Shown: one piece after another, positions 17,808-25,487 of the stretch
How positions within the stretch are numbered: the first letter of the stretch is position 1
Layout: every line of letters starts with the position of its first letter
Source of the DNA: an uncultured Nesterenkonia sp.
GTDB lineage: Bacteria; Actinomycetota; Actinomycetes; Actinomycetales; Micrococcaceae
DNA length: 64,000 bases
Assembly (NCBI GenBank): GCA_946222885.1
Contig: CAMIAK010000008.1
Location: 1-64,000 of the forward strand
Reading direction: 5' to 3'
Notes under the pieces: generated by a model
Told to the model about the DNA's origin: nothing
Seen by the model: the letters and a program-made list of their open reading frames with translations, nothing else
Databases searched by the model: none
Made by a program: the position numbers and the translations under genes

Positions 17808-18136
17808 ACGACGTCGTCCAGAGCTGGCCCCTTTATGTGGTGACAGATCTCCGAGACCGCGAAGGCCCCATCGTGGCAGAAGTGGTCTATGACGGCAGTT
17901 GGTCCCTCCGACGCCGTCCGCCTCACCTCATCAGAGAACAGACACCGAACCTTCAGATCCGAGAGTTGCTCGATCTCTGGCTGAGTCAACTCGAGGACGA
18001 GATCTCTGCCGCGAACGGAGCCGAGAACGGCGCAACCCCTTTGTCGGTGGCGCGCATGGAGTGGCGCAGAGCATTCCACAACAACAACTTGCGCATCGGT
18101 TCAGCGGAAACCCGCTCCAGCCCCGCCATCGCATAA
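17804..18136 (+). CDS. Small protein coupled to HipA-like gene, unknown function
   Basis: A 110-residue soluble protein that I do not recognise. It starts MNDVVQSWPLYVVTDLRDREG and has a basic middle and a polar tail. GTG 17804 overlaps the stop of the HipA-like gene by 4 bp. HipA-like stand-alone kinases are often paired with a small gene (commonly DUF3037), but I see no DUF3037 signature. Lower GC than flanking genes, like its partner. It is followed by a hairpin. Confidence 0.6.
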   Translation: MNDVVQSWPLYVVTDLRDREGPIVAEVVYDGSWSLRRRPPHLIREQTPNLQIRELLDLWLSQLEDEISAANGAENGATPLSVARMEWRRAFHNNNLRIGSAETRSSPAIA

Positions 18137-18154
18137 CCGCGGGAACGTCCGCGG
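18137..18154 (+). terminator. Hairpin after the HipA-like pair
   Basis: CCGCGG-GAACGT-CCGCGG directly after the stop of the 110-residue gene: a 6-bp all-GC stem with a 6-nt loop and no T-run. A plausible end for the two-gene unit. Confidence 0.4.
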
Positions 18155-18221
18155 CATGCCCCTTCCCGAGGCCGATCGCGAGATTCTTGAAATGTCGTGT
18201 TAACAGATAAGCTCCACCCCT

Positions 18222-19718
18222 GTGAATACAGACACCCTTCTCGACGCGCTCGGGGTCGTCGAAGACTTCGCGTGGGAGTTCTTCGGCATCCCGGTGATCA
18301 TCGCCGCCGGCCTCTACCTGAGCGTCCGCACCGGCCTGGTCCAGATTCGCCACCTGCCGGACATGTTCCGGGCCATCACGGACAGGGCCACCAAGGACGA
18401 CGCCGGCCGCAGCCGCTCGCTGTCGGCCTTCCAGGCCTTCACCGTGACCGCCTCGGCGCGTGTGGGCACCGGCAACATCGCCGGCGTGGCCGGCGCGATC
18501 GCCATGGGCGGCCCGGGCGCTGTCTTCTGGATGTGGGCGATGGCGCTGCTGAACTCGGCTGCCTCCTTCGTGGAGTCCACCCTGGCCCAGCTCTACAAGA
18601 CCCGCCGCTTCGACACCTATAAGGGCGGTCCGGCCTACTACATCGAACGCGGCCTGGGATCCCGCTCCGGCGGCGTCGTCTTCGCAGTGATCTTCATCTT
18701 CTGCTTCGCGCTGAGCTTCACCTCCCTGCAGGCCAACACCATCGTCGACGCCGTCACCGGTGCCGCCGGAGAGATGGGCATGGAGGACACCACCAGCCTG
18801 ACCTGGATCCTGGCCGTGGTGCTGACCGTGCTGACCGGCGTCGTGGTGATCGCCGGACTGCGCCGGGTGGCACAGGTGGCCCAGAACGTGGTCCCCGCCA
18901 TGGCGATGCTCTACATCCTGCTGGGTCTGGTGGTCGTGGCGGTCAACATCGAGCAGCTGCCCGGAGTCATCGCCCTGATCTTCGGGGAGGCCTTCGACTT
19001 CAGTGCGATCGCCGGCGGCGCCTTCGGCGCGATGATCATGGCCGGCATCCAGCGCGGCATGTTCTCCAACGAGGCCGGCATGGGTTCGGTCCCCAACGTG
19101 GCCGCCACCGCGGACGTGTCCCACCCGGCCAAGCAGGGCCTCGTGCAGACCCTGGGCGTCTACCTGGACACCCTGATCATCTGCTCGGTGACCGCCTTCA
19201 TCATCCTGTTCACCTTCCCCGACGCGCAGGCCACCGCGGACGCCAACCCGGGTGCGGAGCTGACCCAGATGGCGCTGGTCAGCAACTTCGGCACCCTCGG
19301 CGCCGTCGCGCTGGCCGTGATCATCATGCTGGTGGCCTTCACCTCGGTGCTGGGCAACTACTCCTACGGCGAGGCCAACGTCCTGTTCATCTCCGACTCG
19401 GAGACCCTGCGGAAGATCTACGCCGCCGGGCTGACCGGCATCGTGTTCCTGGGCGCGATCATCTCGGTGGAGCTGGCCTGGGCGATCGCCGGGGTCACCA
19501 TGGTGATCATCGCCATGTTCAACCTGCTGGTCATCATGGAGATGGGCGGCACCGCGGTGAAGCTGCTCAAGCACTACCAGGGGCAGAAGCGGCAGGGCCT
19601 GGAGCCGGTGTTCCTGGCCTCAGACATGCCTGAGCTGGTCAATGTGGAGTGCTGGACCCCGGAGGACATGGCGGAGCATCTCTCCCGCCGGGAGGATCCC
19701 GCCGCGCAGCGCGGGTGA
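18222..19718 (+). CDS. Alanine/glycine:cation symporter (AGCS) family protein
   Basis: A 498-residue membrane protein with about 10-11 helices. Family signatures: SAFQAFTVTASARVGTGNIAGVAGAI (about 67-92), GMFSNEAGMGSVPN and SVLGNYSYGEAN. It imports alanine or glycine with Na+ or H+. The GTG start fixes the conserved N-terminus (DALGVVEDFAWEFFGIP). TAAGCT lies 8 nt before the GTG, so the leader is short or absent. Solute specificity cannot be decided. Confidence 0.9.
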   Translation: MNTDTLLDALGVVEDFAWEFFGIPVIIAAGLYLSVRTGLVQIRHLPDMFRAITDRATKDDAGRSRSLSAFQAFTVTASARVGTGNIAGVAGAIAMGGPGAVFWMWAMALLNSAASFVESTLAQLYKTRRFDTYKGGPAYYIERGLGSRSGGVVFAVIFIFCFALSFTSLQANTIVDAVTGAAGEMGMEDTTSLTWILAVVLTVLTGVVVIAGLRRVAQVAQNVVPAMAMLYILLGLVVVAVNIEQLPGVIALIFGEAFDFSAIAGGAFGAMIMAGIQRGMFSNEAGMGSVPNVAATADVSHPAKQGLVQTLGVYLDTLIICSVTAFIILFTFPDAQATADANPGAELTQMALVSNFGTLGAVALAVIIMLVAFTSVLGNYSYGEANVLFISDSETLRKIYAAGLTGIVFLGAIISVELAWAIAGVTMVIIAMFNLLVIMEMGGTAVKLLKHYQGQKRQGLEPVFLASDMPELVNVECWTPEDMAEHLSRREDPAAQRG

Positions 19719-19743
19719 CCCCGGTGCTGGGATCATAGGTCCC

Positions 19744-20745
19744 ATGCCTGAGCACCTCACAGACCGGCACAGAGCCCCGGCGCCCCGCCTCCTGCGGTGG
19801 GGCGCCGGGGCTCTGCTCTGCCTGGGGCTGGCCTGGCTGCTCTATGCGGCGGTGGTGCACACCCGCACCGGCCAGCTGCTGGACACCATGATGCGGCTGA
19901 CCGCCCATGGCACGGATCATCCGCTGCCTGCCTTGGACCCGGAGAACCACTGGATCTCAGTGTGGGTGCTGGCCCCGCCCGGCGTCGTGCTGCTGGTGCT
20001 GCTGGGCGGACGCGGCGGCCGGCTGCGGATGGTGACGGCCGCCGCGGCGGCGGGCTTGGTGCTCGGGGCGAATCTCACCACACAGCTGATCAAGACGGTC
20101 TGGGACGAGCGCCCTGAGCTGCTGGCCGGCGTGGCCCCGGACTGGACGGCCAACTCCCTGCCCAGCGGGCACACCACGATGGCGGCCGCTGCGGCGGCGG
20201 CAGTCTTCCTGGCAGCCCTGCCGCGGGACCGTCCCTTCTGGGCGGTGCCGGCCGCCCTGTGGTCAGGCGGCTGGGGCGGATACATCTTTGTGGAGGGATG
20301 GCACCGTCCCAGCGACATGATCGCCGCCTATCTGGTGGTGGCCGCCTGGACCTGTGCGGCCGGATGGGTGGTGCTGCGCGCCGAGCGTGCTGAGCGGGCT
20401 GCGGCAGGTGCCGCGGTCGGTTCCGCGGCCGGCAGGAGCCGTGCGGGCGAGCTGGCCCCGCCCCTGCCCGACGGCCGGCTCCGCGGAGGGCGGAACGCAG
20501 GGCTGTGCCTGACGCTCGGGGTCCTGGGATCGGCCTTCGGCACGGCAGCGCTGTTCGGACCGGTGATCAGCGGGGAGGGTGGGCTGCGCGAAGGAATGGT
20601 CCAGGCTGCGGCGAGCCCGACGCCGTGGCTGTGGCTGGCCGGTGCCGCGCTGTCCTCCGCTCCGGCCTTCTTCCCCGCAGCGGCCGGGATCCTGGCGTTC
20701 TCCGCGGCCTCAGCCGATGAACATCCACACCACGCCCGCCGCTGA
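19744..20745 (+). CDS. PAP2-superfamily membrane phosphatase (paralogue 2)
   Basis: A 333-residue membrane protein with about six helices and the phosphatase motifs KTVWDERP, NSLPSGHTTM and EGWHRPSDM. It shares extended similarity with the 15074-16039 protein, including TGQL near residue 45 and GANLTTQ before motif 1, so the two arose by duplication. ATG 19744 is chosen because the N-terminal helix follows directly. The last 36 bp overlap the 3' end of the convergent M50 gene. Confidence 0.87.
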   Translation: MPEHLTDRHRAPAPRLLRWGAGALLCLGLAWLLYAAVVHTRTGQLLDTMMRLTAHGTDHPLPALDPENHWISVWVLAPPGVVLLVLLGGRGGRLRMVTAAAAAGLVLGANLTTQLIKTVWDERPELLAGVAPDWTANSLPSGHTTMAAAAAAAVFLAALPRDRPFWAVPAALWSGGWGGYIFVEGWHRPSDMIAAYLVVAAWTCAAGWVVLRAERAERAAAGAAVGSAAGRSRAGELAPPLPDGRLRGGRNAGLCLTLGVLGSAFGTAALFGPVISGEGGLREGMVQAAASPTPWLWLAGAALSSAPAFFPAAAGILAFSAASADEHPHHARR

Positions 20746-21429
20746 GCCCAGTGAGAGCAGCAGGAAGAGGCCCAGCCACATGAACGGCGGCAGCGGCAGC
20801 GCCCGCCAGGCGCGGGCCGCGAGCGAGGCGTCCGTGGCGGAGGCCTCCGGCCGCCGTCGGGCGTGGATGCGGATCACATCGAAGGTGCCGCGCACCCCGG
20901 CCAGCGCGTAGAAGACGGCGAGCGCGACCACCGTATAGGTGACGATCAGCGGGTCGTTGTGCCACCAGATCGCCCCGGTGGCCGCCACCGAGAGCAGGCA
21001 GGAGAGGATTCCGACGGCGTTGCGAGAGAGCAGCAGCGCCAGCAGGACCACCGCCTGGTAGAGCGTGAGCGCGGCACCGGCGTGGCCGGCGGTCAGCAGC
21101 GCGGCCATTCCTAGGGCCAGCAGGCCGGGCGCGGGATAGCCTCCCAGGGCGGTGAGCAGCATGCCGGGGCCCTGCCGCTTCCCCACCGAGACCGTCACCC
21201 CGGAGGTGTCCGAGTGCAGGCGGATTCCGGAGACCCGGCGTCCGGAGGCCCAGGCGGCGAGCACATGGCCCATCTCATGGACGATGGTGGAGGCCTGCCG
21301 CAGCACCCTCCAGAGCCGGTGCACCGCCATCAGGACGACGACGGCGCCGGCGAGCGCCAGGACCAGGGTGGGGTCGGGGTCGGCGGCGGTTCCCCACCGC
21401 GCGGCCACGAACTCGAAGAACTCGTTCAC
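20710..21429 (-). CDS. M50-family membrane metallopeptidase-like protein
   Basis: A 239-residue membrane protein with about six helices. TIVHEMGHVLAAW gives the HExxH zinc site at about residues 51-55 within an N-terminal helix, as in intramembrane M50B-like proteases of actinobacteria. The substrate is unknown; site-2 proteases cleave anti-sigma factors or signal-peptide remnants. The GTG start has TACCCT 7 nt upstream, so it is probably leaderless. It overlaps the convergent PAP2 gene at the 3' end. Confidence 0.78.
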   Translation of the reverse strand: MNEFFEFVAARWGTAADPDPTLVLALAGAVVVLMAVHRLWRVLRQASTIVHEMGHVLAAWASGRRVSGIRLHSDTSGVTVSVGKRQGPGMLLTALGGYPAPGLLALGMAALLTAGHAGAALTLYQAVVLLALLLSRNAVGILSCLLSVAATGAIWWHNDPLIVTYTVVALAVFYALAGVRGTFDVIRIHARRRPEASATDASLAARAWRALPLPPFMWLGLFLLLSLGSAAGVVWMFIG

Positions 21430-21519
21430 AGGCTCCAGGGTACGTCCGCCCCAGGGGGTCTCAGCACGTCAGCGGCGCGGAGGGGTCTGTGAGGCGGCAG
21501 GCTCAGCAGCCCCGGGTGA

Positions 21520-22620
21520 TCAGCGCGTGCGGTACTGGGCGATGACCGGGCAGTCCATGGGGTCCGAGTGGCTCAGGCCCACGCGGTTGAGGTACCGGGT
21601 GACGATCACATAGGACTCGATGAACCCGGTCTCGGTGTAGGGGATCTCACGCTCGGCGCAGAACTCCTCCACGATCGGCTTCACCTTGTGCAGGTTGGGG
21701 CTGGGCATCCGTGGGAAGACGTGGTGCTCGATCTGGAAGTTCAGCCCGCCCATGGCCCAGTCGATGAGCCGGCCGCCGCGGATGTTCCGGGAGGTCAGCA
21801 CCTGACGCTGCAGGAAGTCGACCTTGGAGTCCTTGGGGATGATCGGCATGCCCTTGTGGTTCGGGGCGAAGCTGGCACCCATGTAGACGCCGAAGACCGC
21901 GATCTGCACCACCAGGAAGGCCAGCCCCATCCAGAGTCCGGCCGCCCAGATCACCAGCAGCGGGAAGCCGATCAGCCGCACCGCGAGCAGCGCGATCTCC
22001 GCCTTCCGCTGCTTGACCTTCTCAGCCCGGGCCACGGCGTCGACGGCGTGGACGTGCAGCGCCCATCCGAAGAAGGTCAGCAGCGGGAAGAGCATCCAGC
22101 CCTGGCGGCGGACGAACCAGCCGGCGAACCCGGTGCGCTTCTGGGCGTCCTCCGGCACGAAGGCCACGATGCCGGGCTCGATGTCCCCGTCCTTGCCGAT
22201 GGTGTTCGGGTTGGCGTGGTGCTTGCCGTGCTTCTTGGCCCACCAGGCGTAGGAGAGCCCGACGACGCCGTTTCCGACGATCCGTGCCAGCCATTCGTTC
22301 CGCCGGCCGTTGGAGAAGACCTGCTGGTGGGCGGCGTCGTGGGAGAGGAAGGCGGCCTGGGTGAAGAGGATCCCGAAGAGCGCGGCCACCAGCAGCTGCC
22401 AGGGGCTGTCGCCCAGCAGCGCCAGCAGCGTGCCCGCCCCGGCGAAGGCGAGGGTCAGGACCACGGCCCGCGGGATGTAGCTCTTGGCGCCGCGCTCCAT
22501 CAGCCCGGCGTCCTTGACGCGCTGGGAGAGCTCGAAGAAGTCGTTGACCTGGTGCTGCCGGGCGCTCTGCGGCTGCTGCTTCTGCGCGGGCTCCGTACGA
22601 ACGTCATGGGTGATCGTCAT
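21520..22620 (-). CDS. Membrane fatty acid desaturase
   Basis: A 366-residue di-iron desaturase. Histidine boxes in order: HDAAHQQ, HGKHHANPN and QIEHHVFP. Four hydrophobic segments surround them. It introduces a double bond into membrane acyl chains, often in response to cold. TAGTTT lies 6 nt before the ATG (leaderless). The neighbouring two-component system resembles the DesK-DesR type in layout, so it could control this gene, but this is inference. Confidence 0.9.
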   Translation of the reverse strand: MTITHDVRTEPAQKQQPQSARQHQVNDFFELSQRVKDAGLMERGAKSYIPRAVVLTLAFAGAGTLLALLGDSPWQLLVAALFGILFTQAAFLSHDAAHQQVFSNGRRNEWLARIVGNGVVGLSYAWWAKKHGKHHANPNTIGKDGDIEPGIVAFVPEDAQKRTGFAGWFVRRQGWMLFPLLTFFGWALHVHAVDAVARAEKVKQRKAEIALLAVRLIGFPLLVIWAAGLWMGLAFLVVQIAVFGVYMGASFAPNHKGMPIIPKDSKVDFLQRQVLTSRNIRGGRLIDWAMGGLNFQIEHHVFPRMPSPNLHKVKPIVEEFCAEREIPYTETGFIESYVIVTRYLNRVGLSHSDPMDCPVIAQYRTR

Positions 22621-22678
22621 AGTCCCAAACTAGGGACCAGGCTGTGCCCCGCGCGTCACCCGGCGGAGCCAACTTCAC

Positions 22679-22696
22679 CCCCTACTGCCGTAGGGG
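22679..22696 (-). terminator. Hairpin after the sensor kinase gene
   Basis: CCCCTAC-TGCC-GTAGGGG: a perfect 7-bp stem with a 4-nt loop, 10 nt past the stop of the histidine kinase gene. No T-run. Confidence 0.5.
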
Positions 22697-22705
22697 TCGG
22701 CCGTC

Positions 22706-24562
22706 TCAGAGCGGCAGGGCGGCCCGCACCGCGAAGCCGCCCTCCGGTGTCGGGCCCATCTCTGCGGAGCCCCCGACGGCGGCAGCGCGCTCACGCAGCC
22801 CGGAGAGCCCCAGACCTGCCCCCGGGGCGGACTCCCGCGGCGGAGAGGGCGGGGCTCCGTTGACCACGGAGATCTCCAGCCGGCGGTCCTCCTGGACGTG
22901 CAGCCCGACGTCGACGACGGCGCCGGGAGCATGACGCAGGGCATTGCTCAGCGCCTCCTGCACGGTGCGGTAGGCGGCCAGGCCTGCGGCGGGATTCGCC
23001 TGCGGGATGCCCGCACCCAGGCCCTCATAACGGATGGTGGTGCCGGAGGACCGGGTGCCCTCCACCAGGGAGTCGATCTCCGCCAGCCCGGGCTCCGGGG
23101 CAGTGGGGACGTCATCCTCGGCGCGCAGCACGCTGAGCAGCATCCGCATCTCCCCCAGCGCCTCGCGGGAGGAGCCGGCGATCTCCTCGAACTCTCGCTG
23201 TGCGGCCTCGCCCATCCCGGGGATCCGGTAGCGGGCGGTGGCCGCCTGGACGCTGATCACCGACATCGAGTGCGCCACCACGTCATGCAGCTCCCGGGCG
23301 ATCCGGTTGCGCTCCTCCAGCTCCTTGCGCCGGCGATCCTGTTCCGCACTGGTGCGCTCGGCCGCCTCCAGCCGGCCGGCGTTGAGGATCCACATGCGGG
23401 CCAGCGCACCGCCCACCACCACCGCGGCGCTCACCGAGGCGAAGACGATCCCATTGGCCAACGAACCGCCCGGCAGCCCGGGCAGGACGACCAGCAGGGC
23501 GAAGAGCGTCAGCAGCGCCCCGGCGCACCATCCCGAAGCCGCGCAGTACCAGGGCTTGGCCAGGGAGGCCACCACCAGGACCGCACACTGGGTGATCAGG
23601 GCGGGCACCGGCCAGGGCCACACCGAGATCCCGGAGTCCGCAGCGGCGAGCATGATCCCGCCCGAGGCCGCCACGGAGAGCGCCAGGCCGGGCCAGACCC
23701 AGCGCAGGGTCAGCACGACGGCGGCGCAGTGGGCCGCCACCAGCACCATGGCCAGCGCGACGTGGACCCCGTGCACCGCCGCGGTCACCGGCCATCCCAC
23801 TGCCAGGAGCACCACGGCGGCGAAGACGGCTCCGATCCATGCCCAGGCCCGGCCGCTGAAGGAGGCGGTGTGCCCGGCGGGGCTGGCATCGCGGGCGGCC
23901 GCTTCCGTGCTGCTCTCCGTTCCGGACGGCCGGTGGCCGAAGAGCTCGCCCCGGCCGCCGTCGCCCAGCAGCGCAGTGGTGAGCATGGCGTCCAGCCCGG
24001 CGAGGGCCCGCATCACGGCGGGGAGGGTCAGTAGCAGGACCGCCCCCAGGAGGAAGTGCGTCCCGGCGTCCACCAGGTACCGTCCGGCGGGGCTCTCGGG
24101 CACCAGGCCGGGGTCCGCGAGGCGCAGCAGCTCCAGCACGCTGCGCTCCCCTGGCAGGAACAGCGACCAGAAGAAATAGGTCAGCCCGCCCGCGGCGCCG
24201 GCGGTCCAGATCAGCGCGACGACGAAGGTCACCAGCCGCAGGGGGAAGGAGATGAGGGTCTCGAAGATCAGGTCCAGCCAGCGCCGGGGGTCCAGGACCA
24301 CCCGCAGCTTGCCCACCAGCCCGGGCCCCGCAGGCCGGTAGGAGACCGGGGCCACCGCCGCGCCCCACAGGCGCAGCCGGTTGCGGGAGAGCTCCGCGAA
24401 GCCGGAGGCCACCAGCAGGGTCAGCGGCAGCAGCACCGCTCCCACCCAGATCACCAGGGTGGTCACAGAGACCGCGGTGAGGCTCAGCAGCAGGCTGAAG
24501 CTGAAGATCGCGATCGGCAGTCCGGGCAGGACATAGGCATAGTGGCGGGCGAGCTGTCTCAT
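22706..24562 (-). CDS. NarL-type sensor histidine kinase
   Basis: A 618-residue membrane kinase. About nine or more hydrophobic segments fill residues 1-385; then comes the HisKA_3 dimerisation domain with RIARELHDVVAHSM (His about 426) and a HATPase domain with EALSNALRHAPG and GLGLSGLRERA. It autophosphorylates and passes phosphate to the divergently encoded response regulator. ATG 24562 is preferred to an upstream GTG because TAGCGT lies 7 nt before it. The signal is unknown; the large membrane region suggests it senses the membrane or a lipid-soluble ligand. Confidence 0.88.
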   Translation of the reverse strand: MRQLARHYAYVLPGLPIAIFSFSLLLSLTAVSVTTLVIWVGAVLLPLTLLVASGFAELSRNRLRLWGAAVAPVSYRPAGPGLVGKLRVVLDPRRWLDLIFETLISFPLRLVTFVVALIWTAGAAGGLTYFFWSLFLPGERSVLELLRLADPGLVPESPAGRYLVDAGTHFLLGAVLLLTLPAVMRALAGLDAMLTTALLGDGGRGELFGHRPSGTESSTEAAARDASPAGHTASFSGRAWAWIGAVFAAVVLLAVGWPVTAAVHGVHVALAMVLVAAHCAAVVLTLRWVWPGLALSVAASGGIMLAAADSGISVWPWPVPALITQCAVLVVASLAKPWYCAASGWCAGALLTLFALLVVLPGLPGGSLANGIVFASVSAAVVVGGALARMWILNAGRLEAAERTSAEQDRRRKELEERNRIARELHDVVAHSMSVISVQAATARYRIPGMGEAAQREFEEIAGSSREALGEMRMLLSVLRAEDDVPTAPEPGLAEIDSLVEGTRSSGTTIRYEGLGAGIPQANPAAGLAAYRTVQEALSNALRHAPGAVVDVGLHVQEDRRLEISVVNGAPPSPPRESAPGAGLGLSGLRERAAAVGGSAEMGPTPEGGFAVRAALPL

Positions 24563-24709
24563 GGGCGCCACGCTAGGGAGAGGATGTGCCCCGGCGCGTC
24601 ACACCGGGGAGGGAGAGCAGCCGGCCGCAGGTGATACTTCCGGGGTATTCCGGGGCGCCTGCCGGGGGCCGAGCGCGGTCCCGGCCCGTGGCCGGTGTAG
24701 CTTTGAGCT

Positions 24710-25411
24710 GTGTCTGCCACCGGTGTCTCCCTCTCTGCCGAATCCGACGGTGTGGTGCGCGTGCTGATCGTCGACGACCAGTCCATGATCCGTGCCGGCT
24801 TCGCCGCACTGCTGGACGCCCAGGAGGGCATCGACGTCGTCGGGACGGCCGAGGACGGCGCCGGCATCACCGAAGTGGTGCGGCGGACCAGGCCCGACGT
24901 CGTACTGATGGACATCCGGATGCCGCAGGTCAACGGACTGGAGGCCACCCGCGCTGTGCTCAGTATGCCCGGTCGGCCGCCGCGGATCCTCATGCTGACC
25001 ACGTTCGACGCCGATGAATACGTCTTCTCCGCACTGCGGGCGGGAGCAAGCGGCTTTCTGCTGAAGGACGCCGCCCCCGAGGAACTGGTGCATGCGGTCC
25101 GTGTGGTCGCCTCCGGGGAGGCCCTGCTCTCTCCGAAGGTCACGCGGACGCTGATCGCCGACTATGCCGCCCGGCCGGCGGCCCCCGCCGGGGACCGGAC
25201 CCTGCTGAACGGTCTCACCGAGCGGGAGCTGGACGTGGTGCGGCTGGTGGCCCGGGGACGCTCCAACGCAGAGATCGCGGAGGAGCTGTATCTGGCCGAG
25301 CAGACGGTCAAGACCCATGTCTCGCGCGTGCTGGGCAAGCTGGAGCTGCGCGACCGCACCCAGATCGTGGTGACGGCCTACGAGTCCGGGCTGGTGCGCG
25401 CCGGGGAGTGA
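24710..25411 (+). CDS. NarL/LuxR-type response regulator
   Basis: A 233-residue regulator. The receiver domain (about 16-135) has VDDQ (Asp22, Asp23) and the phospho-acceptor Asp68 in LMDIRMP. The C-terminal LuxR helix-turn-helix begins LTERELDVVRLVARG and contains the recognition segment AEQTVKTHVSRVLGKL. The GTG start has TAGCTT exactly 6 nt upstream, so the mRNA is likely leaderless. Head-to-head with its kinase across 147 bp. Confidence 0.92.
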   Translation: MSATGVSLSAESDGVVRVLIVDDQSMIRAGFAALLDAQEGIDVVGTAEDGAGITEVVRRTRPDVVLMDIRMPQVNGLEATRAVLSMPGRPPRILMLTTFDADEYVFSALRAGASGFLLKDAAPEELVHAVRVVASGEALLSPKVTRTLIADYAARPAAPAGDRTLLNGLTERELDVVRLVARGRSNAEIAEELYLAEQTVKTHVSRVLGKLELRDRTQIVVTAYESGLVRAGE

Positions 25412-25487
25412 GGATGCGTCCCGGGCCGGGCCCGCGCCCGCTCCTCCCGGCCTCTGTCACCGACCCGTGTCACCGGTCTCTGATTGA

